Below the pieces are notes generated by a model, which was not told where the DNA came from, made no database searches, and worked only from the letters and a program-made list of their open reading frames with translations. A program made the position numbers and the translations under genes. A stretch of 64,000 nucleotides of DNA from Pelomonas sp. Root1217 (GTDB lineage Bacteria > Pseudomonadota > Gammaproteobacteria > Burkholderiales > Burkholderiaceae_C), in NCBI RefSeq assembly GCF_001425705.1, contig NZ_LMDC01000012.1, positions 412,148 to 476,147 of the forward strand, given 5' to 3'. Of the stretch, positions 20,346 through 29,840 are shown piece after piece (positions within the stretch are counted from its first letter, which is position 1; each line of letters starts with the position of its first letter).

Positions 20346-20630
20346 CTACTTCTTCTCGACGGGCTGCTCGCCCTCGGGGTAGACGCGCTCGAAGGTCTTG
20401 GGGTTGAAGAAGGCCTCGGCCTTCTTGCCGGCGCCGTCGAAGCCGTAGACCTCGTAGCAGCCGTTGTAGTTCTGGACCTTGCGGACCTTCCAGCCTTCGC
20501 CTTCCAGCTTCTTCTGCAGTTCCATCTGGGGCTTCTTTTCTTCCTTGGGCACGGCGGGGCAGGAGACATTGCCGTGGGCGAAGGCCGTCGAGGCGGTCAG
20601 CGCGAGAACGAGGGGGGCGAGGAATTTCAT
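20346..20630 (-). CDS. Small periplasmic PepSY-domain protein
   Basis: A 94-residue protein with a signal peptide (MKFLAPLVLALTASTAFA). The mature part contains MELQKKLEGEGWKVRKVQNYNGCYEVYGFDGAGKKAEAFFNPKT split over residues 36-80, matching the PepSY pattern. PepSY modules often act as inhibitory or metal-linked periplasmic domains. The start at 20630 is supported by AGGACT just upstream and by the signal peptide; longer readings run into the hydroxyacid oxidase gene in another frame. It sits 10 bp after that oxidase gene and 6 bp before the b561 gene, within one probable operon. Confidence 0.75.
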   Translation of the reverse strand: MKFLAPLVLALTASTAFAHGNVSCPAVPKEEKKPQMELQKKLEGEGWKVRKVQNYNGCYEVYGFDGAGKKAEAFFNPKTFERVYPEGEQPVEKK

Positions 20631-20640
20631 CGGGAGTCCT

Positions 20641-21780
20641 TCAACGGGGGGAAGAAAAGGGGCCGGGCCAGAGCAGCGCCGGGCCGGCGTCGGCGAGCGT
20701 CTTGCAGCCGGAGAGCGCCATGGCGATCTCGAGTTCGTCACGCAGCAGGCGCAGCGCATGCGCCACGCCCAGCGCACCGCTGGCGGCGAGGGCATGAACG
20801 TAGGGGCGGCCGAGCAGCACCGCGTTGGCGCCCAGCGCCATGGCCTTGAGCACGTCGGTGCCGCGGCGGATGCCGCCGTCGACGAGCAACGGCACGTTGG
20901 GGCCGAGGGCGGTGCGCAATGGCGGCAGCAGTTCGGCGGTGGGTGGCAGCGTGTCGAGCGTGCGGCCACCGTGGTTGGAGACGATGAAGCCGGTGACGCC
21001 GCGGGCCAGCGCCTCGCGGGCGTCGTCGGCATGCGTGACGCCCTTGAGCAGCAGCGGCAGCCGGCTCTCGGCGCGCAGCCAGTCGATCTCACGCCAGGTG
21101 GCGGCACGTGGCATCAGGCCGTCGAAGAGGGCACTCTGGCCGGGCTGCAGGTTCAGCGGCTTCTTGACACCGCCGAGGTTGACCGCGCGGATATCGTCGG
21201 GAAGTTGGAAGCCGATGCGGCGCTCACGGTCGCGCGCGCCGTGCACGGGCGCATCAACGGTCAGCACCAGGGCCTGGTAGCCGGTGGCTTCGATGCGCTG
21301 GAGCAGCGCACGCATGAAGTCGCGGTCGCCGCGCCAATAGAGCTGGAACCACAGCGGGCCGGCGGTCGCGTCGGCGAGCATCGGTGCGGCCACGGCGGCC
21401 ATGTCGATGCTGGACTGGGCGCTGAGGACGAGCCCCGCTTCCTGGGCCGCGGCTGCGTGGGCGATGGCCAGTTCGCCGTCGGTGTGGAAGAGGCGCTGGT
21501 AGGCGATGGGCGCCAGCAGGATGGGGTGGCGCAGCTCGCGGCCCAGCAGGGTCACGCGGGTGTGGCCGTTGCTGAGGTCGCGCAGCACGCGGGGCTGCAA
21601 CTTGATGGCGCCCCAGGCCGCGCGGTTGGCACGCAACGTGATCTCATCGGCGGCACCGCCGTTCAGATAGGCCCAGGCTGCCGCATCGACGCGGGCCTTG
21701 GCGTGCGATTCGAAATCTGCCAGGTTGGCGAGGCCGTCCGGCAACGACTCGATGCGAGGCGCAGTCACGTGTCGGCCCAC
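20641..21780 (-). CDS. FMN-dependent alpha-hydroxyacid oxidase/dehydrogenase (LldD/glycolate oxidase family)
   Basis: A 379-residue TIM-barrel flavoenzyme that oxidises an L-2-hydroxyacid such as lactate to the 2-oxoacid. Signatures: [16 protein letters not shown] near the N-terminus, the FMN-binding PIAYQRLFH and SAQSSIDMA strands, and the active-site SNHGGRTLD with catalytic His270, followed by the phosphate-binding [19 protein letters not shown]. Substrate choice between lactate, glycolate and others is not readable. It overlaps the upstream piuC-like gene by 16 bp, so it is translated from the same mRNA. Its presence in an iron-uptake operon is unusual. Confidence 0.88.
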   Translation of the reverse strand: MGRHVTAPRIESLPDGLANLADFESHAKARVDAAAWAYLNGGAADEITLRANRAAWGAIKLQPRVLRDLSNGHTRVTLLGRELRHPILLAPIAYQRLFHTDGELAIAHAAAAQEAGLVLSAQSSIDMAAVAAPMLADATAGPLWFQLYWRGDRDFMRALLQRIEATGYQALVLTVDAPVHGARDRERRIGFQLPDDIRAVNLGGVKKPLNLQPGQSALFDGLMPRAATWREIDWLRAESRLPLLLKGVTHADDAREALARGVTGFIVSNHGGRTLDTLPPTAELLPPLRTALGPNVPLLVDGGIRRGTDVLKAMALGANAVLLGRPYVHALAASGALGVAHALRLLRDELEIAMALSGCKTLADAGPALLWPGPFSSPR

Positions 21781-22460
21781 ATCCGCAAGAGGTTGTGATA
21801 CGTGCCCGTCAGCTGCACCAGCTCGGGCGTTTCGCCGAGCTCGCCGCGCAGCTGCATCAGGCTCATGTCCATCTCGTAGAGCAGGCGGCGTTGGTCGTCG
21901 CCACGCACCATGCTCTCGATCCAGAAGAAGCTGGCCAGCCGTTCGCCGCGCGTGACGGGTTCGACGCGGTGCACGCTGGTGCCCGGGTAGATGACCATGT
22001 CGCCAGCTGCGAGCTTGACGCGCTGCTCGCCGAAGGCGTGCTCGATGACCAGCTCACCACCGTCGTAGTCCGCCGGTGCGCTCAGGAACAGGGTGCAGGA
22101 GATGTCGGTGCGCACGCGCTGCACGCCACCCGGCAAATAGCGCACGGCCTGGTCGACATGGCTGCCGTAGGCGTTGCTCACCCCGGCGTAGCGGTTGAAC
22201 AGGGGCGGGAGCACGCGCTTGGGCAGCGTGGCGGAGAAGAACACCGGGTGCTTCTCCAGCGCCTGCAGCACCAGCGCCTGCAGCTCGCGGTGCTGTTCGC
22301 GACCGTTCTCGCTCAGCGGCTGCAGCTGTTCGTTGTTCTTGACCTGGGCGGCCTGGCGGCCGGCGGTGCTGCGGCCATCGGCCCAGGCAGCGATGGCCAG
22401 CAGTTCGCAGGCCCGGGCCACGCCGGCCGCGTCGAGGATCTGGGGGATCTTCAGCAGCAT
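21765..22460 (-). CDS. Fe(II)/2-oxoglutarate-dependent dioxygenase, PiuC/PKHD type
   Basis: A 231-residue cytoplasmic enzyme of the PKHD-type hydroxylase (PiuC/YbiX) family. Iron ligands are His101 and Asp103 (GSHVDQA) and His164 (TSVHRVEPV), and Arg174 is placed to bind 2-oxoglutarate. In Pseudomonas-type loci piuC is next to a TonB-dependent siderophore receptor and is Fur-controlled, as here: the receptor gene ends 28 bp upstream. The biochemical substrate of PiuC proteins is not settled; a role in processing imported catecholate siderophores is suspected. Confidence 0.9.
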   Translation of the reverse strand: MLLKIPQILDAAGVARACELLAIAAWADGRSTAGRQAAQVKNNEQLQPLSENGREQHRELQALVLQALEKHPVFFSATLPKRVLPPLFNRYAGVSNAYGSHVDQAVRYLPGGVQRVRTDISCTLFLSAPADYDGGELVIEHAFGEQRVKLAAGDMVIYPGTSVHRVEPVTRGERLASFFWIESMVRGDDQRRLLYEMDMSLMQLRGELGETPELVQLTGTYHNLLRMWADT

Positions 22461-22488
22461 GGCAGGGCGCAGGCCTTTCGGGAGGAGG

Positions 22489-24804
22489 TCAGAACTTGTA
22501 GGTGCCGGTCAGCGCGACGACGCGGCCCTTGCCGGGCACGTAGTGCCCCGTGTAGAGCGTGTCGGCATAAAGCTTGTTGGCCACATTGTCGACGTTGAGG
22601 CGGAACAGCAGCTCGTCTTCGATGACGGTGTATTCGGCCATCAGGTTGGCGATGACGAACTTGGGCGCGTAGAAGTCGGGGTTGCGGTTGGGTTGCTGGC
22701 CGCTGCGCGCATTGACGCCGCCGCCGACACGCCATTGCGGCGTGATCTTGTAGGTCGTCCACAGGCTGCCGGAGTAGCGCGGCGTGAGCGACGGCCGGTC
22801 GCCCTGCAATTCGCCGCTGGTCGCCGACGAGATGTCGATGTTGGCGACCGGCATCCAGGTGAAGCTGCCGAAGACCTCCCACTCCGGCGTGATGCGGCCC
22901 GTGACATCGACGTCAATGCCTGCCGCGTGGCGCTTGCCCGACAGAGTGACGACGTCGGTGTTCAGCGGGTCGGTATTGCGCTCATGCAGCTTGGTGGCAC
23001 GGAAGATGCCGAAGCGCGTCGTCAGCTTGCCGTCGGCCGAGTCGTACTGGCCGCCGAGTTCGATGTTGACCGACTTCTCGGGCGGGATGCCGGCGTTGGC
23101 GGGGCTCAGCGAATAGGTGTCGCCCGAGGTATTGAACGACGTGGCGCCCATCAGGTGGAAAGACAACTGGGCGTTCGGCTGGAACAGCACGGCGGCGCGC
23201 TTGCTCCACTCCGAGACGTTCATCTGATAGCTGTCGGTCGTCGAGCGGGTGATCTTGTCGTAGCCCGGCGTACCGGTGGCGTTGTAGCTGTAGTTGAGGG
23301 TGTCGTAGTCGCCCTTGAGCTTGTCGTAGCGCAGGCCGGCGAGCAGCTTCCAGTGCGGCGACAGCGACACCATGTCCTGCACGTAGGCGCCGGCAGAGCG
23401 GGAGGTGTATTCACTCGACTTCAAGGGCTGGCGGCGCGACTCGTCGATGCTGGCACCGTCGTCGGGACGGCCGGCCAGCGTGTTGGGCTTGGTGAGGCCC
23501 AGTGCGGCGTAGAAGGCCGCGCGCTGGGCGGCCGTCAAGCCGGGGCTGTCGTTGTAGACCTGCTTCTTTTCCTGAGCGAAATCCACGCCCGTCATGACGT
23601 GGTGCTCCATGCCGGCGGCCTTGAACTTGGCACTCAGGTCGCTCTGCACGGTGATGGTCTGCAGATCCTGGATCTTCAGCTGGGTGCCGCGGGCCAGCAC
23701 GGTGTTGGGGCCGAAGGTCGCCAGTGACGCGGCAATGCCGCCCGGCTGCAGGGTCGCGGCCGCGAAGCGCACCGTGCCGGCGCGCTGGTCACGCGTATAG
23801 GACGCATAGCGCGCCTTGGTGACGAGCTCGACGTTGGGGCTGAAGCGGTGCGTGTGCGAGCCCATCACGTAGTTGGCCGTGCCCCTGTTGCGGTCGCTGG
23901 CCAGCCCGAAGTAGGCAGTCGGTTGCAGCGGCAGCAGCGTCGTCGCGCTCACGGGTGCGGTCGGCGTCGGTCTGATCCACGGCATGCCGTAGTTCATGCC
24001 GTTGTTGTTGTCCAGCGCGTACAGCGTGAGGGCGAACTCGTCGTCCTCACCGATGCCCGTGCGCAACGAGCCGGCCAGGCCGGCCTTGTTGATCATGTTG
24101 CCCGAGCCGTCGTTGTCGGCGCGGTTGACCAGGGTGCCGATGCGCCAGGCCGTCGTCTCGCCGCTGCGTTTGTTGAAGTCGCCGGTGACGCGCAGGCCGC
24201 CGTGGCTGTAGGCGCCGACGTTGATCTCGTTCTGGTCGGCCAGCACGGCCTGCTTGGTGACCTGGTTGACCGCGCCGCCGCTGGAGCCGCGGCCGAACAT
24301 CAGTGCGCCGGAGCCGCGCAGCAGCTCGACCTTGTCGAGGAAGAAGGTGTCGCGGTCGTAGAAGGCCGGGTCGCGCATGCCGTCGATGAAGATGTCACCG
24401 GTGCTTTGCAACGAGATGCCGTGGATCTTGATGTCCTCCTCGCCTCCCTCGGCAGCCTGGAAGGTGATGCCGGCGGTGTTCTTCAGCACTTCCTTGACGT
24501 TGTCGAGATTGCGGTCGTCGATGAGCTTCTCGGTGACGATGGTCAGGGACTGCGGGATGTCGCGGATGTCCTGCTTGCCCTTGCCGATGCGGGTTTCGGT
24601 GGCCTGGTAGCCGTCCTTGCCTTGCGGCTCGGCGGTGGCCTTGGCGCGCACGGTGGGCAGCACGCTTTCTTCCTTGGCCGGCGGCTTCTGAGCGGGGGAG
24701 GTCTGGGCCAGCGTGGCGGTCGCCAGGCCGAAGCCGGCGGCCAGTGCGCCCAGGGGTAGCAGCGCTTGTTTCTTCGACTTGTTCGATTTGTTCTTGCGGG
24801 ACAT
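22489..24804 (-). CDS. TonB-dependent siderophore receptor (catecholate type)
   Basis: A 771-residue outer-membrane protein. I place the start at 24804 ([12 protein letters not shown]), which has GGAG 8-11 nt upstream; it gives a basic N-region and a signal sequence ending near TLAQ. The plug domain (about 60-215) shows [42 protein letters not shown] and [18 protein letters not shown], typical of siderophore receptors of the Fiu/PiuA type. The rest is the 22-strand barrel ending in the aromatic TYKF that BAM recognises. It takes up an iron-siderophore complex using energy from the TonB encoded immediately upstream. Iron regulation is expected from the Fur box before tonB. Confidence 0.92.
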   Translation of the reverse strand: MSRKNKSNKSKKQALLPLGALAAGFGLATATLAQTSPAQKPPAKEESVLPTVRAKATAEPQGKDGYQATETRIGKGKQDIRDIPQSLTIVTEKLIDDRNLDNVKEVLKNTAGITFQAAEGGEEDIKIHGISLQSTGDIFIDGMRDPAFYDRDTFFLDKVELLRGSGALMFGRGSSGGAVNQVTKQAVLADQNEINVGAYSHGGLRVTGDFNKRSGETTAWRIGTLVNRADNDGSGNMINKAGLAGSLRTGIGEDDEFALTLYALDNNNGMNYGMPWIRPTPTAPVSATTLLPLQPTAYFGLASDRNRGTANYVMGSHTHRFSPNVELVTKARYASYTRDQRAGTVRFAAATLQPGGIAASLATFGPNTVLARGTQLKIQDLQTITVQSDLSAKFKAAGMEHHVMTGVDFAQEKKQVYNDSPGLTAAQRAAFYAALGLTKPNTLAGRPDDGASIDESRRQPLKSSEYTSRSAGAYVQDMVSLSPHWKLLAGLRYDKLKGDYDTLNYSYNATGTPGYDKITRSTTDSYQMNVSEWSKRAAVLFQPNAQLSFHLMGATSFNTSGDTYSLSPANAGIPPEKSVNIELGGQYDSADGKLTTRFGIFRATKLHERNTDPLNTDVVTLSGKRHAAGIDVDVTGRITPEWEVFGSFTWMPVANIDISSATSGELQGDRPSLTPRYSGSLWTTYKITPQWRVGGGVNARSGQQPNRNPDFYAPKFVIANLMAEYTVIEDELLFRLNVDNVANKLYADTLYTGHYVPGKGRVVALTGTYKF

Positions 24805-24850
24805 GGATTGCTCCGGGGAATCGTGTTGAATGGGCATGGCTTTGCCCACA

Positions 24851-24867
24851 GCGGCGCAAAGCGCCGC
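24851..24867. other. Hairpin between tonB and the siderophore receptor gene
   Basis: GCGGCGC AAA GCGCCGC is a perfect 7-bp stem with a 3-nt loop in the 97-bp gap between tonB and the receptor gene. No U-tract follows on the minus strand, so read-through is likely; it may set relative expression by partial termination or mRNA processing. Confidence 0.45.
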
Positions 24868-24901
24868 CCACGGCATGGCTACTCAGGGAAAGGAGGCGGG
24901 G

Positions 24902-25675
24902 TCAGCGGTCGACTTCGTAGGACATCGGCGCGATGACCTCCCACTCGACGGGCTGACCGTTCTCGGTGTACGGCGCGAAGCGGGCGCTGCGCATGTCCTG
25001 CAGCGCCTGCTCGTCCAGGCGAGCGAAACCCGAGGACTTCGCCAGGGTGATCTCACGCGGCTGGCCGCGCACATCAACGATGACGCGCAGGTGCACGACG
25101 CCGGACTCGCGCAGCCGCTTGGACATCAGCGGCACCGTCATGCGCGGCTCTTTCAGATAGCGCACCGCGCTGGCGGGAATCTGCTTGATCTGGGGTGCGG
25201 GCGGCGGCGTAATTAGAATGACGGGCGTTGGCGCCGCCTGCACCGGAGCAACCATCGGTGGCGGCGGCGGCAGGGCCGCAACGACGGGAGAGGGCGCGGG
25301 CGCCGTGGCGACGGCGATCAGCGGCGGGTCCACCATCGTCAGCGCCGGCGCCTTCAGCTCCGGCATCGCCACCGGAGGCGGCGGCAGCGGCTTGGGCGGC
25401 TCGGCCGGCGCCACCAGGCGCACAACGACGGGCGCCACGCGTGCCACCGTGCGGCGCAGATCCTGCACTTGGCTCAAGCCCCACAGCCCCAGCAGATGCA
25501 GCGCGGCAATGCCCACCAGCAACAGGCGCCGGCTGCGCGAGGGGCGCGCCATCTCGGCAAAGCTCGGCCGCGGTTGCGGCACTCGCAACGGCAGCACCGC
25601 CGCCGGCCGCGATGGGACGGCGACCGGCGCGGGCGGGGCCGTATGGGAGGCTACAAAGGCGAGGGCGGGCTTCAC
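24902..25675 (-). CDS. tonB: TonB energy-transducing protein
   Basis: A 257-residue inner-membrane protein spanning the periplasm. A basic N-terminal stretch (SRSRR) precedes one helix (LLLVGIAALHLLGLWGL, about 51-67), then a long Pro-rich segment (PPKPLPPPP, ALPPPPPMV) and the C-terminal TonB domain with GVVHLRVIVDVRGQPREITLAKSSGF and RFAPYTENGQPVEWEV. It passes proton-motive force, with ExbBD, to outer-membrane receptors. No exbB or exbD is in the window. The start is GTG at 25675, since an in-frame stop at 25709-25711 excludes earlier starts and no ATG occurs between. A Fur box lies about 42 bp upstream. It is the first gene of the iron operon. Confidence 0.92.
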   Translation of the reverse strand: MKPALAFVASHTAPPAPVAVPSRPAAVLPLRVPQPRPSFAEMARPSRSRRLLLVGIAALHLLGLWGLSQVQDLRRTVARVAPVVVRLVAPAEPPKPLPPPPVAMPELKAPALTMVDPPLIAVATAPAPSPVVAALPPPPPMVAPVQAAPTPVILITPPPAPQIKQIPASAVRYLKEPRMTVPLMSKRLRESGVVHLRVIVDVRGQPREITLAKSSGFARLDEQALQDMRSARFAPYTENGQPVEWEVIAPMSYEVDR

Positions 25676-25716
25676 GAGCGAGGCAGGACCGTGTTCGATG
25701 GAAAAATCTTAACACG

Positions 25717-25735
25717 AATGCGAACGATTCCTATT
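25717..25735 (-). promoter_or_regulatory. Fur box upstream of tonB
   Basis: AATGCGAACGATTCCTATT matches the common proteobacterial Fur pattern AATGAGAATGATTCTCATT at 15 of 19 positions. It sits about 42 bp before the tonB start codon in AT-richer DNA, the expected place for an iron-responsive operator. The divergent small membrane-protein gene at 25803 could also be affected. Confidence 0.75.
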
Positions 25736-25802
25736 TGATGCGGCGTCGCGATGCTGCAGTCACGCGACACCGCCGTGGCGATGGACCGATATGCTCGCGG
25801 CC

Positions 25803-26159
25803 ATGACCAAGATCCTCGTCCGTTGGCTGCTGCTCGCTGGCGCCCTGCTGTTGGTGGCTCACCTCTACCCCGGCGTCATCGTCAAGAGCTTCACGTCGGC
25901 GCTGATCGCGGCTTTCGTGCTCGGGCTGCTGAACACGCTGCTGCGGCCCATCCTCGTGCTGCTGACGCTGCCGGTGACGGTGCTCAGCCTGGGCCTGTTC
26001 CTCTTCATCATCAACGCGCTGATGTTCTGGATGGCCGCCACGGTGCTGGATGGCCTGGCCGTGACGGGCTTTGCCGCCGCGCTGATCGGCTCGCTGATCT
26101 ACAGCCTGTGCGGCATGGTCATTGACGTCGTCGTCGAACGCGTCTTCCCTAGCGACTGA
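25803..26159 (+). CDS. Phage holin family 4-type small membrane protein (YvlD-like)
   Basis: A 118-residue hydrophobic protein with four predicted helices and a short tail (VVERVFPSD). The pattern LLNTLLRPILVLLTLPVTVLSLG is typical of the YvlD / phage-holin-4 superfamily. Despite the name, members are usually chromosomal and of unknown function, sometimes envelope-stress linked; nothing here indicates a prophage. I use the ATG at 25803 (MTKILVRW) rather than the one at 25791, to keep a conventional N-terminus. It is transcribed divergently from tonB. Confidence 0.8.
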   Translation: MTKILVRWLLLAGALLLVAHLYPGVIVKSFTSALIAAFVLGLLNTLLRPILVLLTLPVTVLSLGLFLFIINALMFWMAATVLDGLAVTGFAAALIGSLIYSLCGMVIDVVVERVFPSD

Positions 26160-26344
26160 GACGGGGCCCCTCGCCCAGCCTCTCCTTGCTGAACGCCGGC
26201 GAGTCCAGTCGGTCCCCCAGGGGACGGCGATGCTTGCCAGATCGACCGGCAAGCACATCGCCCTAGGCGGGCCGGCTCGGGAGCGGCCCAGCGCTCGGCC
26301 CGCAAATTCCGGGTGCCGCAAACGCGAAATCGATCACTGACGCG

Positions 26345-26974
26345 TCAGCGGCAGACAAAGTCCAGGCTCGCGGCTGCGAAGGCGGCCAGTTCCTCGCGGG
26401 GATCGCCAGCGCGGGCGCGCAGCGCCATCGAATGCAGCACGGCCGATGCGAGCTGAGCGCGCATCGCCACATCGGTGCCGGGCGGCAGTTCGCCGTCGTT
26501 CACCGCCTGCTGCAGCCGCGCCTCGAAAGCAGTGTTGAAACCGCGCAGCGAATCACCGAGCTGCTGGCGAATGACTTCGTCCCGCGGCGCCTCGGTGGCC
26601 GCCGTGCCAATCAGCAGGCAACCCCGCGCGGCCTCATCGGGCGGGTAGTAGAGCTGCAGCGCCAACTCGTAGACGCGCAGCAGGCCCTGGCGCAGCGAAC
26701 GGTCCGCCAACGCCGCGCCTATGGCGGCATTGGACTGCTCGGTATAGAGGTGCAGCGCCTGCAGATAGAGGGCGTGCTTGTCGCCGAAGGCGCCATACAG
26801 GCTGGGCCGGTTCAGGCCCGTGGCATGGCTCAGGTCGTCCAGCGACGTTGCCGCATAGCCGCGCTGCCAGAAGGCCAGCGTGGCCTGTGCAAGCGTGGCA
26901 TCGGTGTCGAAACTGCGCGGCCGCCCGCGAGGGCGCGAGGCCGGCTTGGCCTCATCTCCAGATTTTTGTACCAC
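26345..26974 (-). CDS. TetR/AcrR-family transcriptional repressor
   Basis: A 209-residue regulator. After a basic leader (RPRGRPRSFDTDATL), the N-terminal DNA-binding domain reads ATLAFWQRGYAATSLDDLS with the recognition helix GLNRPSLYGAFGDKHAL. The remaining all-helical region (about 75-209, with CLLIGTAATEAP) is the ligand-binding and dimer domain. The start is GTG at 26974; an in-frame stop just upstream leaves no alternative. It is divergent from a glutathione S-transferase gene with a 69-bp gap that contains dyad sequences, so it most likely represses that gene and itself. The inducer is probably an electrophile (inference). Confidence 0.9.
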   Translation of the reverse strand: MVQKSGDEAKPASRPRGRPRSFDTDATLAQATLAFWQRGYAATSLDDLSHATGLNRPSLYGAFGDKHALYLQALHLYTEQSNAAIGAALADRSLRQGLLRVYELALQLYYPPDEAARGCLLIGTAATEAPRDEVIRQQLGDSLRGFNTAFEARLQQAVNDGELPPGTDVAMRAQLASAVLHSMALRARAGDPREELAAFAAASLDFVCR

Positions 26975-27032
26975 GGTGCATGAAATTCATTGACGACAGT
27001 GAATTCTATTCAATACAGTACAAAAACACTGT
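26963..27032. promoter_or_regulatory. TetR/GST divergent promoter with operator dyads
   Basis: For the GST gene, -35 TTGACG (26990-26995) and -10 TACAGT (27014-27019) are 18 bp apart. Inside the spacer is TGAATTCTATTCA (27000-27012), a 5-bp dyad. ACAGT/ACTGT (27015-27019, 27028-27032) and TTTTTGTA/TACAAAAA (26963-26970, 27019-27026) are further inverted pairs. The first of these is the best candidate for the TetR-family operator. Confidence 0.5.
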
Positions 27033-27043
27033 TGGAGATCTTG

Positions 27044-27676
27044 ATGGAGCTGTTCTTTTCCCCCATGGCCTGTTCGCTGGCGAGCCGCACGGTGCTGTAC
27101 GAAGTGGGTGCCGATGCGCGCTTCACGCAGGTGGACGGCAAGGCCAAGCGCACACTGGACGGCCGCGACTACTGGCAGGTCAACCCGATGGGCCAGGTGC
27201 CGGCGCTGCGCACCCCGGAGGGCTGGCTGTTGAGCGAGAACGCCGCGGTGCTGCAATACCTGGCCGAGGCCTTCCCGGCGGCCGGCCTGCTACCGGCCGA
27301 GGCGGATGCACGCGCCCGTGTGCGGCAATGGCTGGGCTTCATCGGCACCGAGCTGCACAAGGCTGTTTTCGTGCCGCTGCTCGATGCCAAGGCCAGCGCC
27401 GAAGTGAAGGCCTATTCGATGGACAAGGCGGCGCTGCGCTTGGGCGTCCTGCAGGCGCATCTGCAGCAGCACGAATACCTGGAGGGCCACTACGGCATCG
27501 CCGACATCTACCTCGCCGTCGTATTGAACTGGGCGCCCTATGCCGGCGTGGACTTGGGCGGATGGCCCGCGGTCAAGGCCTATCACCGCCGTATCGGCCA
27601 GCGCGAGGCGGTGGCGCGGGCGCTGCGCGAGGAGTTCGCGCTGTACCAGGAAGAGCAGCGTTTGCAGGCCGCTTAA
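27044..27676 (+). CDS. Glutathione S-transferase family protein
   Basis: A 210-residue cytoplasmic enzyme. The thioredoxin-like N-terminal domain begins MELFFSPMACSLASR with Cys10 in the position used by beta-class GSTs, contains the cis-Pro motif GQVPAL and the Glu-Asn/Ser pair LLSENAAVLQYL for glutathione binding. The C-terminal helical domain has the N-capping GHYGIADIYLAV. It should conjugate or reduce electrophiles with glutathione. The start at 27044 has GGAG 7 nt upstream; the earlier in-frame ATG at 26990 lies within the promoter. It is paired with the divergent TetR gene, and its 3' end overlaps the M48 protease gene by 4 bp. Confidence 0.9.
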   Translation: MELFFSPMACSLASRTVLYEVGADARFTQVDGKAKRTLDGRDYWQVNPMGQVPALRTPEGWLLSENAAVLQYLAEAFPAAGLLPAEADARARVRQWLGFIGTELHKAVFVPLLDAKASAEVKAYSMDKAALRLGVLQAHLQQHEYLEGHYGIADIYLAVVLNWAPYAGVDLGGWPAVKAYHRRIGQREAVARALREEFALYQEEQRLQAA

Positions 27677-29265
27677 TTTGGCAGTTCGACGTCCGGCGGG
27701 ATGTAGCGGCCGCGGTACATCTCGCCCAGGAGCGACTGGCGCTCATAGACCAGGGCGCGCAGCCGGGCGTCGATGACGGAGGCCTCGACCTGATCGGCGT
27801 CCGGCCCGCGTGATTGGCGCAGGCCCGAGCGCATGCGATCGATGGCACCGTTCAAGTCGCCGGCGGCGGCATGCACCTCGGCCTGGGCGCGCACGGCCCG
27901 CAGCGGCTGACCGAGCTTCTGCCAGATGAGTGCAAGCTGGGCCCAGGCCAGGGAGTCCCGCGGCTCCAGGCTGACATGGGTCTGCAGTGCGTCCGCGGCC
28001 TCGCGCAGGGCCGGCGACCCCGGGCCGGCCGCCAGCGCCAAGCCGACGCGCTGCATCAGCATGGGGCGGGATTTTTCGCCTGACAGCGTGTCCAGCGCGG
28101 CGATGCCTTCCATCGGGCGGCCGCGGGCCTGGGCGAGCTCGGCACGCAGGTAGGTCAGTTGCCGGCTGGCCGCTACCGTCTCGGCGGGGCTGGGGTTGAC
28201 GAGTTGCAACGTCACCTCGGCACTGCGCAACGTGGCCTCAGCGCGGTCGAAGTTGCGCAGCTTGATCGACGCCAGCGCTGCGGCATAGCGCGCCCCGAGC
28301 TGCTCGTAGCCGCCGCTCTCGCGGATGTTGCGGGCGCCGGCGTCATAGTTCTCCAGCACCTTCCAGGCCTCGACGCGCGGATCCATCAGCACCCGGGAGC
28401 GGGCCGCCATCAGCGCGTGCTCGGCGAGGCCCCGCGGTCGCGCAAAGGGCTCGAGCGCCAGGCGCGTGCGTGCGTCGCCGATGCGCTCGCTCGTCAGGGG
28501 GTGGGAGCGCAGATAGGGAAAGGCGCCGTTGTCCATCAGGTGGTAGGCCTGCTCCATGCGCTCGAACATGCTGACCATGCCGCTGCCCGCGAAACCGGCC
28601 TCGACGAGCACGTTGAAGCCCACGCGGTCGGCCTCGCGCTCCATGTCGCGCGAGAAATTCAGCGACAGCTGCGTGGCCGCCGCCTGGCCACCGACGATGC
28701 CGGCATTGGCCAGGTCGATGTTGCCGCGCGACGCGGCCAGCACGCCCAGCAGCAGGCCCGCGATGGCGACCATGCTGTTCTTGGAGTCACCGGCAATGCG
28801 GCGTGCGATGTGGCGCTGCGTCACGTGCGAGATCTCGTGCGCCAGCACCGAGGCCAGTTCGTCACGAGACACCGTCATTGCGATGAGCCCCAGGTGGGTG
28901 CCAACGAAGCCGCCCGGCAGCGCGAAGGCGTTGACGCTCTTGTCCTCGACGAGGAAGCTTTCCCAGGCGAAGCGGGTCTGGATGTCTTCGCCGATATGGC
29001 CGAGCTTGCGCGACGCGGCCACCAGCGGCTCGAAGATGCCGGCCATGTACTCCTGCAGGATGGGGTCCTGCACGCACGCAGGGTCGATGCGGATCATGCG
29101 CATGTAGCGCTCGCCGAGCTGCCGCTCGGCCACGACATCGAGATCCTGCGAGACCGAGTCTCCCAGGGCGGGCAGGTTGACCTGGGCCTGGATCGGGCTG
29201 GTGGTGATGAGGCAGGCGGCCGCGAGCAGGGTCAGCAGGGCGCGGGAAGCAGGGGACTTCTTCAT
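27673..29265 (-). CDS. Periplasmic M48-family metalloprotease with TPR region (BepA/YfgC-like)
   Basis: A 530-residue exported zinc protease. Residues 1-27 form a signal peptide ending in PIQA. The catalytic motif HEISH (His143, Glu144, His147) follows, with a third ligand expected in the EADRVGFNVL segment. The C-terminal half is TPR-like. This matches BepA, which degrades or assists misassembled outer-membrane proteins such as LptD. The start at 29265 gives the signal peptide and has GGAG upstream; the frame is open further up, but that region overlaps moaC. It is divergent from moaC by 74 bp. Confidence 0.88.
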   Translation of the reverse strand: MKKSPASRALLTLLAAACLITTSPIQAQVNLPALGDSVSQDLDVVAERQLGERYMRMIRIDPACVQDPILQEYMAGIFEPLVAASRKLGHIGEDIQTRFAWESFLVEDKSVNAFALPGGFVGTHLGLIAMTVSRDELASVLAHEISHVTQRHIARRIAGDSKNSMVAIAGLLLGVLAASRGNIDLANAGIVGGQAAATQLSLNFSRDMEREADRVGFNVLVEAGFAGSGMVSMFERMEQAYHLMDNGAFPYLRSHPLTSERIGDARTRLALEPFARPRGLAEHALMAARSRVLMDPRVEAWKVLENYDAGARNIRESGGYEQLGARYAAALASIKLRNFDRAEATLRSAEVTLQLVNPSPAETVAASRQLTYLRAELAQARGRPMEGIAALDTLSGEKSRPMLMQRVGLALAAGPGSPALREAADALQTHVSLEPRDSLAWAQLALIWQKLGQPLRAVRAQAEVHAAAGDLNGAIDRMRSGLRQSRGPDADQVEASVIDARLRALVYERQSLLGEMYRGRYIPPDVELPN

Positions 29266-29339
29266 CGAACAGAGACTCCGGCCGGCGGGAGCCGGCTGCC
29301 TATGATGCCTGCAACTCGGTTTCCTGAATGTTTCTTGGC

Positions 29340-29840
29340 ATGACAAACCCACTGACCCACTTTGATGCCCAGGGCCAGGCCCACATGGTGGATGTGTCGG
29401 CAAAGGCCGAGACCCACCGCGTCGCGGTCGCGGCCGGCGAAATCCGCATGCAGCCGGCGACCTTCGCATTGATCGCCAGCGGCACGGCCCGAAAGGGCGA
29501 CGTGCTCGGCGTGGCGCGCATCGCCGCCATCCAAGGCGCCAAGCGTTGTTCGGACCTCGTGCCGCTGTGCCACCCGTTGCCCGTCACGCGCGTCAAGATC
29601 GAGTTCGATCTCGACGAAGCCGGCAGCCGCGTGCTGTGCCGCGCCCAGGTCGAGACGCTGGGCCGCACCGGCGTCGAGATGGAAGCGCTGTGCGCCGTGC
29701 AAGTGGGCCTGCTGACCGTCTACGACATGTGCAAGGCGGCGGATCGGGGTATGGTCATCGGCAACGTGCGGGTGCTGGAGAAGCAGGGTGGCAAGAGCGG
29801 CGATTGGCGCGCCGCTGATTCTCCGGTTCCTTCAGCGTAG
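29340..29840 (+). CDS. moaC: MoaC, cyclic pyranopterin monophosphate synthase
   Basis: A 166-residue enzyme that converts the GTP-derived intermediate from MoaA into cyclic pyranopterin monophosphate, the first stable molybdopterin precursor. Family motifs are complete: [31 protein letters not shown] and [23 protein letters not shown], including the catalytic Lys/Asp region. The start at 29340 (MTNPLTHFD) is preferred to an in-frame codon 12 nt earlier. No other moa genes are near. The coding end overlaps the convergent pglL-type gene by 9 bp. Confidence 0.95.
   Translation: MTNPLTHFDAQGQAHMVDVSAKAETHRVAVAAGEIRMQPATFALIASGTARKGDVLGVARIAAIQGAKRCSDLVPLCHPLPVTRVKIEFDLDEAGSRVLCRAQVETLGRTGVEMEALCAVQVGLLTVYDMCKAADRGMVIGNVRVLEKQGGKSGDWRAADSPVPSA

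Noticed and set aside
25803..26159. Holin-like protein as evidence of a prophage
   Set aside because: YvlD/holin-4 proteins are common chromosomal proteins and no other phage gene is nearby.
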